From NCBI GenBank assembly GCA_965216945.1, contig CBDCGU010000003.1:186001-250000 (forward strand): a DNA stretch of 64,000 nucleotides, given 5' to 3'. The notes under the pieces are model-generated. The model had not been told where the DNA came from. It saw only the letters and a list, made by a program, of their open reading frames with translations, and ran no database searches. This stretch comes from DATHZQ01 sp965216945 (GTDB lineage Bacteria; Actinomycetota; Acidimicrobiia; Spongiisociales; UBA5794). A program made the translations under genes and the position numbers. Below, in pieces: positions 1-9,431 of this stretch (its first letter is position 1; every line of letters starts with the position of its first letter).

Positions 1-1869
1 CGCCCACAGCTTCGTGGTGAACTTGGAGCCATTCGATGTCGAGATCCACCATGTGCCGTTGTTGGTGTTGAAGTTGGCGACATCCGCCTTGTTGTCGCCG
101 TTGAAGTCACCGGAGACCTGCGTCGTCCAACCGCTCGTCGAGCTGTAGTCGGCCCACAAGGTCGTGGAGAACGAGTTCGAGCCGTTGGAGATCGAAACCC
201 ACCACGTTCCGTTGCCGGGGAAGTAGTTGGCGATGTCCGTGTCGCCATCGCCGTTGTAGTCGGCGGCGACCTGTTTGGTCCAGCCGGACGACGTGGCGAA
301 ATCCGCCCACAGCGTGGTCGTGAACGACGACCCGGTGGATTCGGACACCCACCAGGTGCCGTTGTTCGTGTTGAAGTTGGCGATGTCGTCCTTGCCGTCG
401 CCGTCGAAGTCCCCGACGACATGGGCTTCCCACCCGGTCTTCGAGCTGAAGGTCGCCCAGGCGGAGCCCGATCCGAACGTGCTGCCGTTGCTGAGGGACA
501 CCTCCCAGACGCCGTTGCTGAACGAGGCTGCGTCGTCGTCGCCATCGCCATCGAAGTCCCCGGCGAGCGCAGTACCGACGTTGACGGCGGCACAGCCCGT
601 GGCCGTCGTGGCGAATGTCACCGCCGTGCCGAGATCGAGCTCGGGCCGGGAGAGCCCGTTGCGCGAGTCGACGATCGCCGGGCCGGTGCCCAGCGCCTCA
701 CGAACCTGATCGGGGGTGATGCATGGTGCGGCGCTGCGGAGCACGGCGACGGCACCGGCCACGTGGGGCGCCGCCATCGAGGTTCCGGTTGCCGTGACGT
801 ACCCGCCGGCGTCGTCGGTCGACGTGATGGAAGAGCCGGGGGCCACGAGGTCGAGCATGCTGCCCGAGTTCGAGAACGATGCGACGGCGGTGAACGTCGA
901 CGTCAGCGCACCGACCGCAACTGTGTCGGTCAGGCAAGCGGGCGCCGAGATGCCGGTGGAGGAGGACTCGTTGCCCGACGAGACGACTGCGGTCACCCCG
1001 GCAACCTTCACTGCAGCCAGGACGGGCAGCCACGACGGGTTGCTTGCGTCGCAGTTGCCGACGATCGGACCGCCGCCGAGGCTCATGTTGACCGAGGCGA
1101 TGTCGTAGGTCGACGACACGCTTTCGATCCAATCGAGCGCGGCGATGACATCCGACTCCCAGAACAGCTCTTCGCCCGACGGGTCGAGGTGGGAGGCCCG
1201 GATCGCAACCAAACCGGCCGACGGGGCGACGCCGCGGGGACCTCCAGTGGCCCGGGCCGTGGCGATCCCGGACACGTGGCTGCCGTGGAAACTCCCCGGT
1301 GCCGGGGCGGCGGCACCGCTGCCGATCTGCACCGTCGATCCGTTGGGACACGCCCCGCCACCGAAGCTGTCGGTGGCAAAGCATGCTTCGACGACCACCG
1401 CTCCGGCCAGCGCCGGGTGCGACACATCGGTGCCCGAGTCGATGACCGCAACCGACCAGCCCTGACCGAGTGCGGTGTTGGCGGGCGCCACCGTTCCCCC
1501 GATGTGGGGAACGCTGTCGTCGAGGCTGGGATGCAACAGCTTGTCGGCCGTCACGCTGACGACGCCGGGGAGCGATCTGATCGCGTCCAGCACATCGGCG
1601 GTGCCTTGCACGACGACGATGGAGGCGCCGTCGACGGAGCGGATGGTCGTGACCTCGCCGGCATCGTCGAGCGCCTGCATCGACGAGCTGTCCAGGAAGT
1701 CCGAGGGGCGCACACCGGCCTCGTCGTCCAACACGACGATCGCCCGGGTCGTCGGCTCAGCGGGAGCCGCGTCGGGCTCGGCGTCCTGAGCTGCGGCTGC
1801 CGGCAACCCGACGAGAGCGGCCAGGCCCAGCACGACGAGAGCACTTCCTACCCATCGGATCATGGCCAT
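1..1869 (-). CDS. Secreted S8 (subtilisin) serine protease with C-terminal FG-GAP repeats, 3' end beyond window
   Basis: The reverse strand reads from ATG at 1869 (or in-frame ATG 1863) to the window edge without a stop, giving 623 codons of a longer gene. A signal peptide (hydrophobic run ending in AAAAQDA) is followed by an inhibitor-like propeptide and a subtilisin domain with the full triad: Asp in AVIDSGTDVSHP, His in FHGSHVSGIA, Ser in GTSMAAPHVAG. After it come four repeats of about 50 residues, each opening with a DxDGDxxxD calcium-loop motif (DFDGDGDDD, DFDGDGKDD, DYNGDGDTD, DFNGDNKAD) and containing NGTWWxS, typical of FG-GAP/VCBS beta-propeller blades. Inferred role: exported protease whose repeats bind a surface, glycan or protein. 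No strong Shine-Dalgarno is visible. Substrate is unknown. Confidence 0.93.
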   Translation of the reverse strand, partial: MAMIRWVGSALVVLGLAALVGLPAAAAQDAEPDAAPAEPTTRAIVVLDDEAGVRPSDFLDSSSMQALDDAGEVTTIRSVDGASIVVVQGTADVLDAIRSLPGVVSVTADKLLHPSLDDSVPHIGGTVAPANTALGQGWSVAVIDSGTDVSHPALAGAVVVEACFATDSFGGGACPNGSTVQIGSGAAAPAPGSFHGSHVSGIATARATGGPRGVAPSAGLVAIRASHLDPSGEELFWESDVIAALDWIESVSSTYDIASVNMSLGGGPIVGNCDASNPSWLPVLAAVKVAGVTAVVSSGNESSSTGISAPACLTDTVAVGALTSTFTAVASFSNSGSMLDLVAPGSSITSTDDAGGYVTATGTSMAAPHVAGAVAVLRSAAPCITPDQVREALGTGPAIVDSRNGLSRPELDLGTAVTFATTATGCAAVNVGTALAGDFDGDGDDDAASFSNGVWEVSLSNGSTFGSGSAWATFSSKTGWEAHVVGDFDGDGKDDIANFNTNNGTWWVSESTGSSFTTTLWADFATSSGWTKQVAADYNGDGDTDIANYFPGNGTWWVSISNGSNSFSTTLWADYSSTSGWTTQVSGDFNGDNKADVANFNTNNGTWWISTSNGSKFTTKLWA

Positions 1870-1908
1870 GTCGTGCCCAGGTTACGCCCCACCGTACGCT
1901 AGGCCTTG

Positions 1909-2346
1909 CTAGCCCTGCCGGCCGGGCAATGCGGCGAGCAGCGCAGCGCCGTACGCATCGGCAGCGTTGGCCGCGGTGAAGGTGGTCGGAACCTCGCCGA
2001 TGCGGGCCACGACGGCGAAACCCTCGTCGTCGTTGCGGTAGCACGCCACGAAGTCGCGCCCGAGGAGCTGCCGCATCTGGGCCTCGGTCGGCACCCAGAT
2101 CACCTCGGTCTCGAGGATGGAGTCGAGGGCCCACTCGACGGTGCCGTTGAACGCGAGCTCACGCCCGCCCAGCACGTCGCGAGCCTCGATGACCATGTCA
2201 CTCACCAGGTAGGTCCGGTCGTCGAGACCACGATCCGGGATCGCAAACCGGTCACCGGGCTGCGCCCGCCATTCGAGCCCGGCGTCGCGCAGTCGCCGGG
2301 CGAGCGCCACGTTCAGCGTCGTCGGTTGTACGTCACGCCTCTCCAT
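1909..2346 (-). CDS. Conserved actinobacterial protein (type often labelled CpaE-like), 145 aa
   Basis: A 145-residue soluble protein starting MERRDVQPTTLN. It contains LARRLRDAGLEW, GDRFAIPDRGLDD, FNGTVEWALDSI and LLGRDF. I recognise this as a small family in high-GC Actinobacteria whose members are often named pilus assembly protein CpaE, but it has no P-loop and is far shorter than true CpaE ATPases, so that name is not supported. A longer reading starting at 2505 would add an Arg/Cys-rich extension with no family character; ATG 2346 gives the conserved N terminus. It lies between the protease and the MMPL gene, all on the minus strand. Function unknown. Confidence 0.72.
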   Translation of the reverse strand: MERRDVQPTTLNVALARRLRDAGLEWRAQPGDRFAIPDRGLDDRTYLVSDMVIEARDVLGGRELAFNGTVEWALDSILETEVIWVPTEAQMRQLLGRDFVACYRNDDEGFAVVARIGEVPTTFTAANAADAYGAALLAALPGRQG

Positions 2347-2426
2347 CTTCGGACGATACCAACCACAGGGATTTTGCGGGACGGTGGAGCCGTCACGTCC
2401 AAGCCGCGGGGCTCGAGAAACGCACA

Positions 2427-2454
2427 TGTGCCGGGGCGGCCCGACCCCGGCACA
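2427..2454 (-). terminator. Hairpin downstream of the MMPL transporter gene
   Basis: TGTGCCGGGG (2427-2436) pairs perfectly with CCCCGGCACA (2445-2454) around an 8-nt loop, 20 nt beyond the MMPL stop codon. There is no T tract, as is common for actinobacterial terminators. Position and stem strength suggest transcription termination. Confidence 0.6.
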
Positions 2455-2473
2455 CGCACAGACGGAGGCGCAG

Positions 2474-4687
2474 CTACGCCGGCACCGGCTCAGGCTCCGG
2501 TTCATCTCCTGCCGGCACGGCGACTTGCCGCCCCTCGATGTGGATCTCGGGCAGCCAGCCCAGCCAGGCAGGGAAGTACCAATTCCGGGTGCCGAGGAGC
2601 TTCATCGTTGCCGGGACGAGGACCGAGCGCACGATCGTTGCGTCGAGGATCACGGCCACGGCCAGCCCGAAGCCCATCTGCTGGAACATCACGAGGTCAC
2701 CGGCGGCGAATCCACCGAACACGGCGACCATGATCAGGGCCGCTCCGGTGATGATCGCCCCTGTGGATCCGAGCCCGAACGCCACAGACTCGTCGTTGTT
2801 GCCCGTGACGTCGTAGCGCTCCTTGATGCGGCTCAGCAGGAAGATGTGATAGTCCATCGACAGCCCGAACAGCACCGCAAACAGGAAGAGCGGGATCCAG
2901 GACTCGATGACGTCCGTCTGCTGGAATCCGAACAAGCCGGCGCCCACACCCCACTGGAACACGAGCACCAACAGTCCGTAGGCGGCCCCCACCGAGAGCA
3001 TGTTCATCACGATGGCCTTGATCGGCACGACGAGCGAACGGAACACGACCATCAGCAGCAAGAAGCTGAGCCCCAGGACGAGGGCGAAGATCAGGGGCGT
3101 GCGGCTGTCGATGATCCCGACGTAGTCGGCAGTGGCGGCCGCATCGCCCGAGACGAAGACGTCGACACCTGTGCCGGCGAAGGCACCCGGAATCGTGGCG
3201 GTGCGCAGCTCGGTGACGGCACCCGCGGCCTCCGCGGTCGAGGGGTCGAGCTTCGTGACTGCATCTACGAGAACGATCTCGCCGTCGGCGCTCGGCACAA
3301 CGGCAACGGTGCCGTAGGCGGCGTCGGCTTCGAGCGTTGCCACGAGGCTGTCTACAGCGGTGGCGACACCGGGTTCGTCGAGCCCGGCGTTCACGATGAT
3401 CGGCACGGTGAGGACGCCCGTGTCGAACTCTTCCGTCAACACGTGAAAGGCATGCCGGCTGTTGCTGTCCTCAGGAAGGGCGTCGATGAAGTTCTGTCCG
3501 GTGTGGAGCGAGAGGTAGGGCGCCGCCGCCGCCAGCAGCAACCCGCCGGCCAAGGCGACGCTGATGAGGGGCCGTGCCGTGACGATGTCGGTGACTCGGT
3601 GCCAGAACCGGCCGCCGCCCTCGTGGTAGTGGTTGCGACTGGCGAATGGCACCTTGAGCTTGTTGACCCGGTCTCCGAGGAGTGCGAGCACCGCCGGGAG
3701 CAAGGTGAGGGCGGCCAGGATGGCGGCGACGACTGCCAGGATCGCACCCCCGCCGAGGCTGCGCATGACGGTGTCCGGCATGACCAGCAGGCCGCTGAGT
3801 GCGATGACCACGGTGAGGCCCGAGAAGAAGACGGCGCGGGTTGCGGAGTCGCCGGCCATCTCGATGGAATCGACCACCGCCAGCCCCCTGGCACGTTCCT
3901 CACGGAAGCGCTGGACGACGAACAGCGAATAGTCGATCCCGACCGCCAGACCGATCATCGTGATCATGTTGACCACGAACAGCGAGAGCTCGAATGCCTG
4001 ACCGACCACGGCCGTCATTCCCACGGCCAGCACGATCGACACAAGAGCCAGCACGATCGGGAGACCAGCGGCCACGGCGGCGCCGAACACGAGAACCAGG
4101 ATCACGAGTGCGATCGGAAACCCAATCACCTCACCCCGCTGCAGTGTCTCTTCGGCCAGCGCTCCGAACTCACCGTTGACCGAGCCATTGCCGATGGTGG
4201 TTACGCGAAATCCGGCGGCGGCATCGGCCATCTCGGTCGCCTCGACGACGGGGGCGGCCAGATCGGAGGCCTCACCGCTGCCTTGGAGAGTGACGACCAG
4301 GAGAGCGGTCGTGGCGTCGTCGGACACGAGACCGGGCGCTCCGTCGCGATACGACACGACGCCCGCAACGGTCGCCAGCGAGCGAAGTCGGTCTGCAACG
4401 TCGTCGACCATCGCATCGAAGGCCGGATCCCCGGCTTGCAGTGTGTTCGCCTCGACGAGAACGAACTCCTCGAGCGTGTCATCACCACCGAAGTGCTCGG
4501 CGTACAAGCGGTCGGCCTGCTCGGACTCGGTGGTGACGGTCAGTTCGCCGTCCTCGGTCAGCACATCGCCGAGGCCTGAGGCCATGACGACCGCGGCGGC
4601 CAAGATGACGACCCAGATGCCGACCGTGAGCCACGGTCGGACGGCGGCACGCCTGGCGATGCGACCGGTGAAACCTGTTCTGCGCAT
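2474..4687 (-). CDS. MMPL/RND-family membrane transporter, 737 aa
   Basis: Start ATG 4687 (MRRTGFTGRIARR) is chosen because GGGAG lies about 8 nt upstream; a longer frame to 4750 lacks a ribosome site. The protein has the two-fold MMPL layout: a TM helix, a large extracytoplasmic loop and five TM helices, then the same again. The conserved TM motifs GIDYSLFVVQRFREER (first half) and GLSMDYHIFLLSRIKERYD (second half) carry the Asp-Tyr pairs tied to proton relay in this family. Known members export lipids or hydrophobic compounds across the actinobacterial envelope using proton-motive force. It stands alone with no lipid synthesis genes beside it, so the substrate cannot be read from context. 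Confidence 0.93.
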   Translation of the reverse strand: MRRTGFTGRIARRAAVRPWLTVGIWVVILAAAVVMASGLGDVLTEDGELTVTTESEQADRLYAEHFGGDDTLEEFVLVEANTLQAGDPAFDAMVDDVADRLRSLATVAGVVSYRDGAPGLVSDDATTALLVVTLQGSGEASDLAAPVVEATEMADAAAGFRVTTIGNGSVNGEFGALAEETLQRGEVIGFPIALVILVLVFGAAVAAGLPIVLALVSIVLAVGMTAVVGQAFELSLFVVNMITMIGLAVGIDYSLFVVQRFREERARGLAVVDSIEMAGDSATRAVFFSGLTVVIALSGLLVMPDTVMRSLGGGAILAVVAAILAALTLLPAVLALLGDRVNKLKVPFASRNHYHEGGGRFWHRVTDIVTARPLISVALAGGLLLAAAAPYLSLHTGQNFIDALPEDSNSRHAFHVLTEEFDTGVLTVPIIVNAGLDEPGVATAVDSLVATLEADAAYGTVAVVPSADGEIVLVDAVTKLDPSTAEAAGAVTELRTATIPGAFAGTGVDVFVSGDAAATADYVGIIDSRTPLIFALVLGLSFLLLMVVFRSLVVPIKAIVMNMLSVGAAYGLLVLVFQWGVGAGLFGFQQTDVIESWIPLFLFAVLFGLSMDYHIFLLSRIKERYDVTGNNDESVAFGLGSTGAIITGAALIMVAVFGGFAAGDLVMFQQMGFGLAVAVILDATIVRSVLVPATMKLLGTRNWYFPAWLGWLPEIHIEGRQVAVPAGDEPEPEPVPA

Positions 4688-4913
4688 GAGCTGTCTCCCT
4701 CTCGTTCCCCGGCATCGCGCCGGGTTGATCTCCGTCGCATCGTTTCGCACCTCGCACCGGACACCAATCGGGTATCACCCGGCGGCTACCCCGACGCCGC
4801 GGGGTGGGTGTCGGGGGGAACCCTGAGACGACCGACGTGCCGGCCAGGGCCGCATGACCCGCCACTCGAGTCCGGGCGTGCTATCACTGCGCCTGGACAG
4901 GGAGGGAGGAACG

Positions 4914-5735
4914 ATGGATGAGACCGAGCCGCGGCCTCAGCTCGAACGATTCCCATTCACGTACAACGGCGTGATGCGGGAGGTGTATCGGACTCCCGCG
5001 CCGAGCGACCGTGCCGTGGTTGTGATGCACGAACTCGGTGGGCTCAGCCAGGAGACGTGCGAGCTTGCCGAGTACCTCGCCGATGACTTCCAGGTCTACC
5101 TCCCGCTCATGTTCGGGAGGGTCGGCCAGCGCAACTGGCTTCGCGGGATGGTGCCCGGCGGAATGCAGGGATTCTGCGTCCGCTCCGAGTTCCTCGCACT
5201 CCAAGCTCAGCGGTCTTCACCCATTGCCGAATGGATGCGCGGGCTGTGCCGCCATGTCGCGGCCGCACACGAAGGAACCCCAGTCGGGATCGTCGGCATG
5301 TGTTTGACCGGGGCCATGGTGTTCTCGATGGCGTGGGATCCGAACATCGGCGCTGCTGTGTCCGCCCAACCAGCCATGCCGGTCATGCGTTTGCCCGGCG
5401 AGATCACCGTATCGGATGCCGACATGCAGGCAACACGAACCTGCCTGCGCAACGGGACACCGATCGTCGCCTTGCGGTTTGCCGCAGACAGCCTCTCTCC
5501 GGAGCCGCGGCTCGATGGCGTAGCCGAGTCCATGGGCGACCTGGCCGGGGCCGCACCCGAAGCCGACCAGCCCGGTGCGAAGAAGCCGCTGACGATGGTC
5601 ACCTACGAACGCACGGTCGACGAGGGGATCCAGCACGCCACGCTCACAGCCAACGCCGACGACACCCGCGATCCGACGTTCGAGCGATCTCGCAACCGTG
5701 TGCGCCACTTCCTGCTCGAGGCACTCCGATCGTGA
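4914..5735 (+). CDS. Dienelactone hydrolase family protein, 273 aa
   Basis: ATG 4914 follows a strong GGAGGGAGGAA ribosome site; an upstream in-frame extension has none. The alpha/beta-hydrolase fold shows the family nucleophile elbow G-M-C-L-T-G (Cys nucleophile), VVVMHELGGLS near the oxyanion strand, and a late His (QHATLTANADD) for the Cys-His-Asp triad. Characterised members hydrolyse lactones in aromatic degradation, but many relatives act on other small esters, and no chlorocatechol genes are nearby. Its stop overlaps the GTG of the next gene (GTGA, 5732-5735), so the two are probably translationally coupled and may form one functional unit. Confidence 0.9.
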   Translation: MDETEPRPQLERFPFTYNGVMREVYRTPAPSDRAVVVMHELGGLSQETCELAEYLADDFQVYLPLMFGRVGQRNWLRGMVPGGMQGFCVRSEFLALQAQRSSPIAEWMRGLCRHVAAAHEGTPVGIVGMCLTGAMVFSMAWDPNIGAAVSAQPAMPVMRLPGEITVSDADMQATRTCLRNGTPIVALRFAADSLSPEPRLDGVAESMGDLAGAAPEADQPGAKKPLTMVTYERTVDEGIQHATLTANADDTRDPTFERSRNRVRHFLLEALRS

Positions 5736-8482
5736 GTGATTACCCGCCACAGCTCTTCGGCGACGACATCGTGGAGCTGCGCGTCCATGGCGTCGGTGGC
5801 ACACCACCGGCCGATCTCCTCAGCTTCCCCGACGACGCCGGCTTCCCCGAGCCGCATCGCATCGCCGGCGACCACATCGCCGGGTTCTATCGCAGGCCAT
5901 GGCCGGTCGGCCGGCACCGCCTCCTCGAGGGTTACAGCTGGGGCGGATTGACGTCTCGCAAGGGCAGCCGGGCGCTCTGGCTCCTGTTGCTGCCGTTCTC
6001 CATCATCAACGCAGCCGGCTGGCTCGTCGAGCCACGCCGAGAGTCCGCACCACATCCCACGACGGCTCCCCAGCGCCCCGACACTTCGAAGGTGGCGCGC
6101 GGGGCGCGCCTGCAGTGGGCCCTCATCCGCATCGTGGCGGCCGGCATCACGCTGCTGTTCGTGGCGTGGGTCTCCGCACTCACCGTCGACCTCGTCGCCT
6201 ACCAGTGCGGCGGCCAGACGAGCTGCAGCGACGGGCGATGGTGGATGACCCCATTCACGATGGATTGGATCCAGGAATACCCGGCGCGGCGCATGATGCT
6301 CGGCACCCTCGCTCCCCTGACGCTCATCGGTCTGGTTGTCTTCCTGGCGTTCCGATCACGGAATCGTTACGAGGCCTACACCCCGGAGGGCACGGATGGG
6401 GACCAGCCCAACGAGTTCGGGGCCGACGGAGCCGGTCTCGCCGACAAGCCGTTCTGGCGCTCTGGCGATCTCGTGCGCCGGGCCACGTACAGCCACGTCG
6501 GAGCCGCGATCTCAACGGTCGGCGGGCTCTATGCCCTGGCCGTTTTCGACATGACCGGTGGTGCGTCCAACGAGTCCCGGCCCTTCGCCGTCGTGTTTGC
6601 CCTCTTCGTGGTGGCCATCGTGGCGGGACTGGCCCTGAGCGGCCGGCCGATCGCGGCCGGCACCGACGACCCCCACCCGGAATGGCATCTGCGGTGGGCT
6701 GCCCCGGCAGGGCTCACGGTCGCTGCGTTTGTCGCCGGCTGGACCGATGGGATGCGGGTGCCGGTGACGGCAACGTCCTCGACCGGCTTCCAGCCGGTGT
6801 TCGCTCGCGCTCCCCTCTACATCGCTCTCGGCGTGGTGGCGGTGATCGGGGCGATGCTGCTGGTGCGTTGCGTCCAATGGTGGCGCGATCCCGCCAAGGA
6901 CCGGTTCCTACGGTTCGGGATCACGTTGCCGTGGGTGGTCCTGGTCGCGGCCGCGGTGTGGTGGCATCGCATCCCCTGGCTCAGCCGGCTACCGACCTTC
7001 GTTGCCGCCGGCATCGCTGCGGCCGGCGTTGCCTCGGTGACCTGGTTGACCGCTCGTCACCGGCCATGGCGGATGGTGGTGCTCGTGGTCGCTGCCGCCA
7101 GCGTTGCGATTGTGGTTGCGGGGATCCGCAGCGATCACCGGGCATTGCAGTGGGTGGGGCTCGCTGTGATCGGGGCGGCGCTGCTGCCGACGGTCTCGGC
7201 ACAGCTGGGGCGGCAGGACCGGTGGCGCTGGGCGGCACCGGTGGCTGGAGCGGCCCTGGCGCTGGCAACCCTCATGGTGGCACTGGCGGGCTCCATCAGC
7301 CGCGCCGCCGATTTCCTCGATCGTGGGGACGACCCTGGGGCTCCGGTGATCGCGACCCTGGGGTCCTACGGCCTCATCGCGCTGTTGCTCGTTGCCGGGC
7401 TGTCGGTGACCCTCGTCGCCGGCCTCTTCCACTTCCTGCGCGTGCGCCTCGACCTGTGGGGACCGCTGGCCGGCGACGTCGCCGCCGAATACGTGGACGA
7501 CAACCGTCCTGCGCCGGGTGACGAGTACGAGGACTGCGTCGGCGACGGTGATCGGCCGGGTCCCGTCGTGCGTCGTGCCGTCATGTGGCGGAGCCTGGCG
7601 ACGGCGAGTCGCGACGTCGACGTGCTGCTCACGTCCTTCTCGATGATCCCGCTGCTCGCCACCCTGTTCGCCCTGGCGCGTGTGGCGCTCAACGCAGGAA
7701 CCAATGGCAGCGAGATCGTGTCCGTCCTCGAGAATCCTCCGATCTCGGACGAGTGGTCGCTCTTGGTCACCGGCGCGACATGGATCGCCTCGCTCGCCCC
7801 CCTCGTTGGAGTTCTTGCCATCCGCGCCTCTCTGAGCAACGAGTCGATACGGCGCGGAGTGGGCATCGCGTGGGATGTGCTGACCTTCTGGCCGCGGCGA
7901 TTTCACCCGCTCGGCCCGCCGGCGTACTCCGAGCGCGCGGTGCCGGAGCTGGCGAGGCGGATCCGGCAGCTGACTCGCCACGACGACGCCCGCGTCATAT
8001 TGAGCGCACACTCCCAGGGTGGAGTGGTTGCGGCCGCCACGCTCGCATCGCTCCTGGGAGAAGGCCACCGGCCTTCTCGGGTCGCCGTTGTCACCCACGG
8101 GAACCCTAGCGGCCGCCTCTACCGGCGCTTCTTCCCGGGCTACTTCGGCGGTGGCATCCTCCGCTGGCTCCGGGCGAACGTCGCCGCCGGCGACGCCTGG
8201 CTCAACCTCTACCGGCTGACCGACCCGATCGGCGATGCGATCTTCACAGGAGCGGACGAGGACATGTCGGCCCCCGTCGGCGGTCGCACCTCCGGTGATG
8301 TGATGCTGCGCGATCCCGCCATGCGCTGGCGGTTCAGCCTCGATCCGTGCCCACCGATCGCCGCCCACTCCCCCTACCTCGACGACCCGGAGGCTGCGCT
8401 CCTCGTCGATGCGATCGCCGGCTCGCTCACCGAGCCTGCCAGCCGGCGAGGTTCGGAAGGCGAGGGTCCGCCGGTGCGGTGA
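5732..8482 (+). CDS. Large membrane protein with C-terminal lipase-like Ser-hydrolase motif, 916 aa
   Basis: GTG 5732 overlaps the previous stop. The N terminus contains VELRVHGVGGTPPADLL, then about 10-14 hydrophobic segments run to roughly residue 690. The cytosol-sized C-terminal part contains ARVILSAHSQGGVVAAATLASLL, a G/A-H-S-x-G-G nucleophile elbow (Ser about residue 761) of alpha/beta hydrolases, followed by RRFFPGYFGGG. Both the early HGVGG (an oxyanion-loop style motif) and the late HSQGG resemble lipase fold elements, so the hydrolase fold may be split by the inserted membrane region; this is inference. I cannot name the family. Coupling to the dienelactone hydrolase suggests a shared ester or lipid substrate. 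Confidence 0.8.
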   Translation: MSDYPPQLFGDDIVELRVHGVGGTPPADLLSFPDDAGFPEPHRIAGDHIAGFYRRPWPVGRHRLLEGYSWGGLTSRKGSRALWLLLLPFSIINAAGWLVEPRRESAPHPTTAPQRPDTSKVARGARLQWALIRIVAAGITLLFVAWVSALTVDLVAYQCGGQTSCSDGRWWMTPFTMDWIQEYPARRMMLGTLAPLTLIGLVVFLAFRSRNRYEAYTPEGTDGDQPNEFGADGAGLADKPFWRSGDLVRRATYSHVGAAISTVGGLYALAVFDMTGGASNESRPFAVVFALFVVAIVAGLALSGRPIAAGTDDPHPEWHLRWAAPAGLTVAAFVAGWTDGMRVPVTATSSTGFQPVFARAPLYIALGVVAVIGAMLLVRCVQWWRDPAKDRFLRFGITLPWVVLVAAAVWWHRIPWLSRLPTFVAAGIAAAGVASVTWLTARHRPWRMVVLVVAAASVAIVVAGIRSDHRALQWVGLAVIGAALLPTVSAQLGRQDRWRWAAPVAGAALALATLMVALAGSISRAADFLDRGDDPGAPVIATLGSYGLIALLLVAGLSVTLVAGLFHFLRVRLDLWGPLAGDVAAEYVDDNRPAPGDEYEDCVGDGDRPGPVVRRAVMWRSLATASRDVDVLLTSFSMIPLLATLFALARVALNAGTNGSEIVSVLENPPISDEWSLLVTGATWIASLAPLVGVLAIRASLSNESIRRGVGIAWDVLTFWPRRFHPLGPPAYSERAVPELARRIRQLTRHDDARVILSAHSQGGVVAAATLASLLGEGHRPSRVAVVTHGNPSGRLYRRFFPGYFGGGILRWLRANVAAGDAWLNLYRLTDPIGDAIFTGADEDMSAPVGGRTSGDVMLRDPAMRWRFSLDPCPPIAAHSPYLDDPEAALLVDAIAGSLTEPASRRGSEGEGPPVR

Positions 8483-8549
8483 CCGATGACGGACAATGTT
8501 CTGGACAACTCGACGTTGTCTGCCGCACCGGCTCTCCGGCTCCTTCCGC

Positions 8550-9398
8550 TCACTGGTGAGCTGGAAGCTGCTGTTGGAGGGAACGGAAGTCGGTCAGCTC
8601 GACGTCTTGGTCGGCGATCCACGCCAGGAACGATCCGGATCGGAACAGGGCATCCTCGGCGATGCGCCACTCCGCATCCTTCGGGTGCACGGAGCGCACA
8701 TCGCCCGGCGGGTTGCAGTGGAGGGAGAGGAAGGTGACCTCTCCCTCCCGTGCGGTTGCGACGTAGCTGCGATACAACGGCTCGATCGGCTCCTCAGGAT
8801 GCTCGAGGCCGATGAGGAACCCGACATCGACAGCCGAATCCGATGCAATGAGCACTCGCTCCAACTCCGCGACATCGGAGGCCCCCATGTTGAGCACGGT
8901 GAAGTATGCGGAGATGTCGTTGGGAAAGATGAAGGGAATCCCGTAGTCGTGAGCGATCTCTGCAGTGATCGCGGCGAACTTCGGCAACAACGCCGTGCCC
9001 ATGTGATGGTCGAGATGGCTCACGGCGATGCCGGCCGCATGGGCGATGTCGATCTGGGCACGGAGCTCGATGTCGACCGCAGAGGGATCGGCGTTGGCCG
9101 CGACCTGTGCGGCCGTCGGCCACAGATACCCGTCCAGATCCATCAGGCCGGAGCCGGCCGAACGGGTCGACACCGGCCCCCACCGGCACGCTGCGGATTC
9201 GCTGGTCAGCGTCAGGTGGACGCCGAGGTCCAGCTCGGGACGGCTCCGCGCCAGCGCCGCCGCTTCCGGAAACCACGGCCCCGGCACCATCACCGATCCA
9301 CTGGTGACAAACCCGCCACCTGCCAGCTCCGCCATCGACACGACGGATCCGTGGGTGTTCCCGATGTCGTCGATGTGCGGAATCACCTGCCGAGCCAT
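8550..9398 (-). CDS. ChbG/HpnK (YdjC) family carbohydrate deacetylase, 282 aa
   Basis: The protein begins MARQVIPHIDDIG: the HIDD sequence is the metal-binding/catalytic start of YdjC-fold deacetylases. It continues with ELDLGVHLTLTSE and VSHLDHHMGTALLPKF, which supply the other metal ligands (HxDxH type). Family members remove N-acetyl groups from chitooligosaccharides or similar sugars in a divalent-metal-dependent reaction. No signal peptide is visible, so it is probably cytosolic. It is followed on the same strand by the DM13 and flavodoxin-like genes with short gaps, but no sugar-uptake genes are present and the physiological sugar is unknown. Confidence 0.86.
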   Translation of the reverse strand: MARQVIPHIDDIGNTHGSVVSMAELAGGGFVTSGSVMVPGPWFPEAAALARSRPELDLGVHLTLTSESAACRWGPVSTRSAGSGLMDLDGYLWPTAAQVAANADPSAVDIELRAQIDIAHAAGIAVSHLDHHMGTALLPKFAAITAEIAHDYGIPFIFPNDISAYFTVLNMGASDVAELERVLIASDSAVDVGFLIGLEHPEEPIEPLYRSYVATAREGEVTFLSLHCNPPGDVRSVHPKDAEWRIAEDALFRSGSFLAWIADQDVELTDFRSLQQQLPAHQ

Positions 9399-9431
9399 GC
9401 CGTCAGATTGCCACGCTTCGCTCGTTGCCTG

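Noticed and set aside
421..1902. 493-codon plus-strand frame
   Set aside because: Antisense of the subtilisin gene, whose triad and repeats are clear on the minus strand.
2384..4579. 731-codon open frame on the plus strand
   Set aside because: Lies opposite the MMPL transporter; composition is His/Asp/Glu/Arg-rich with no family pattern, as expected from antisense reading of a high-GC membrane protein gene.
5899..7521. 540-codon Arg/Gly-rich plus-strand frame
   Set aside because: A shifted reading of the 916-residue membrane protein gene with no domain pattern.
6989..8368. 459-codon minus-strand frame
   Set aside because: Antisense shadow of the same membrane protein gene.
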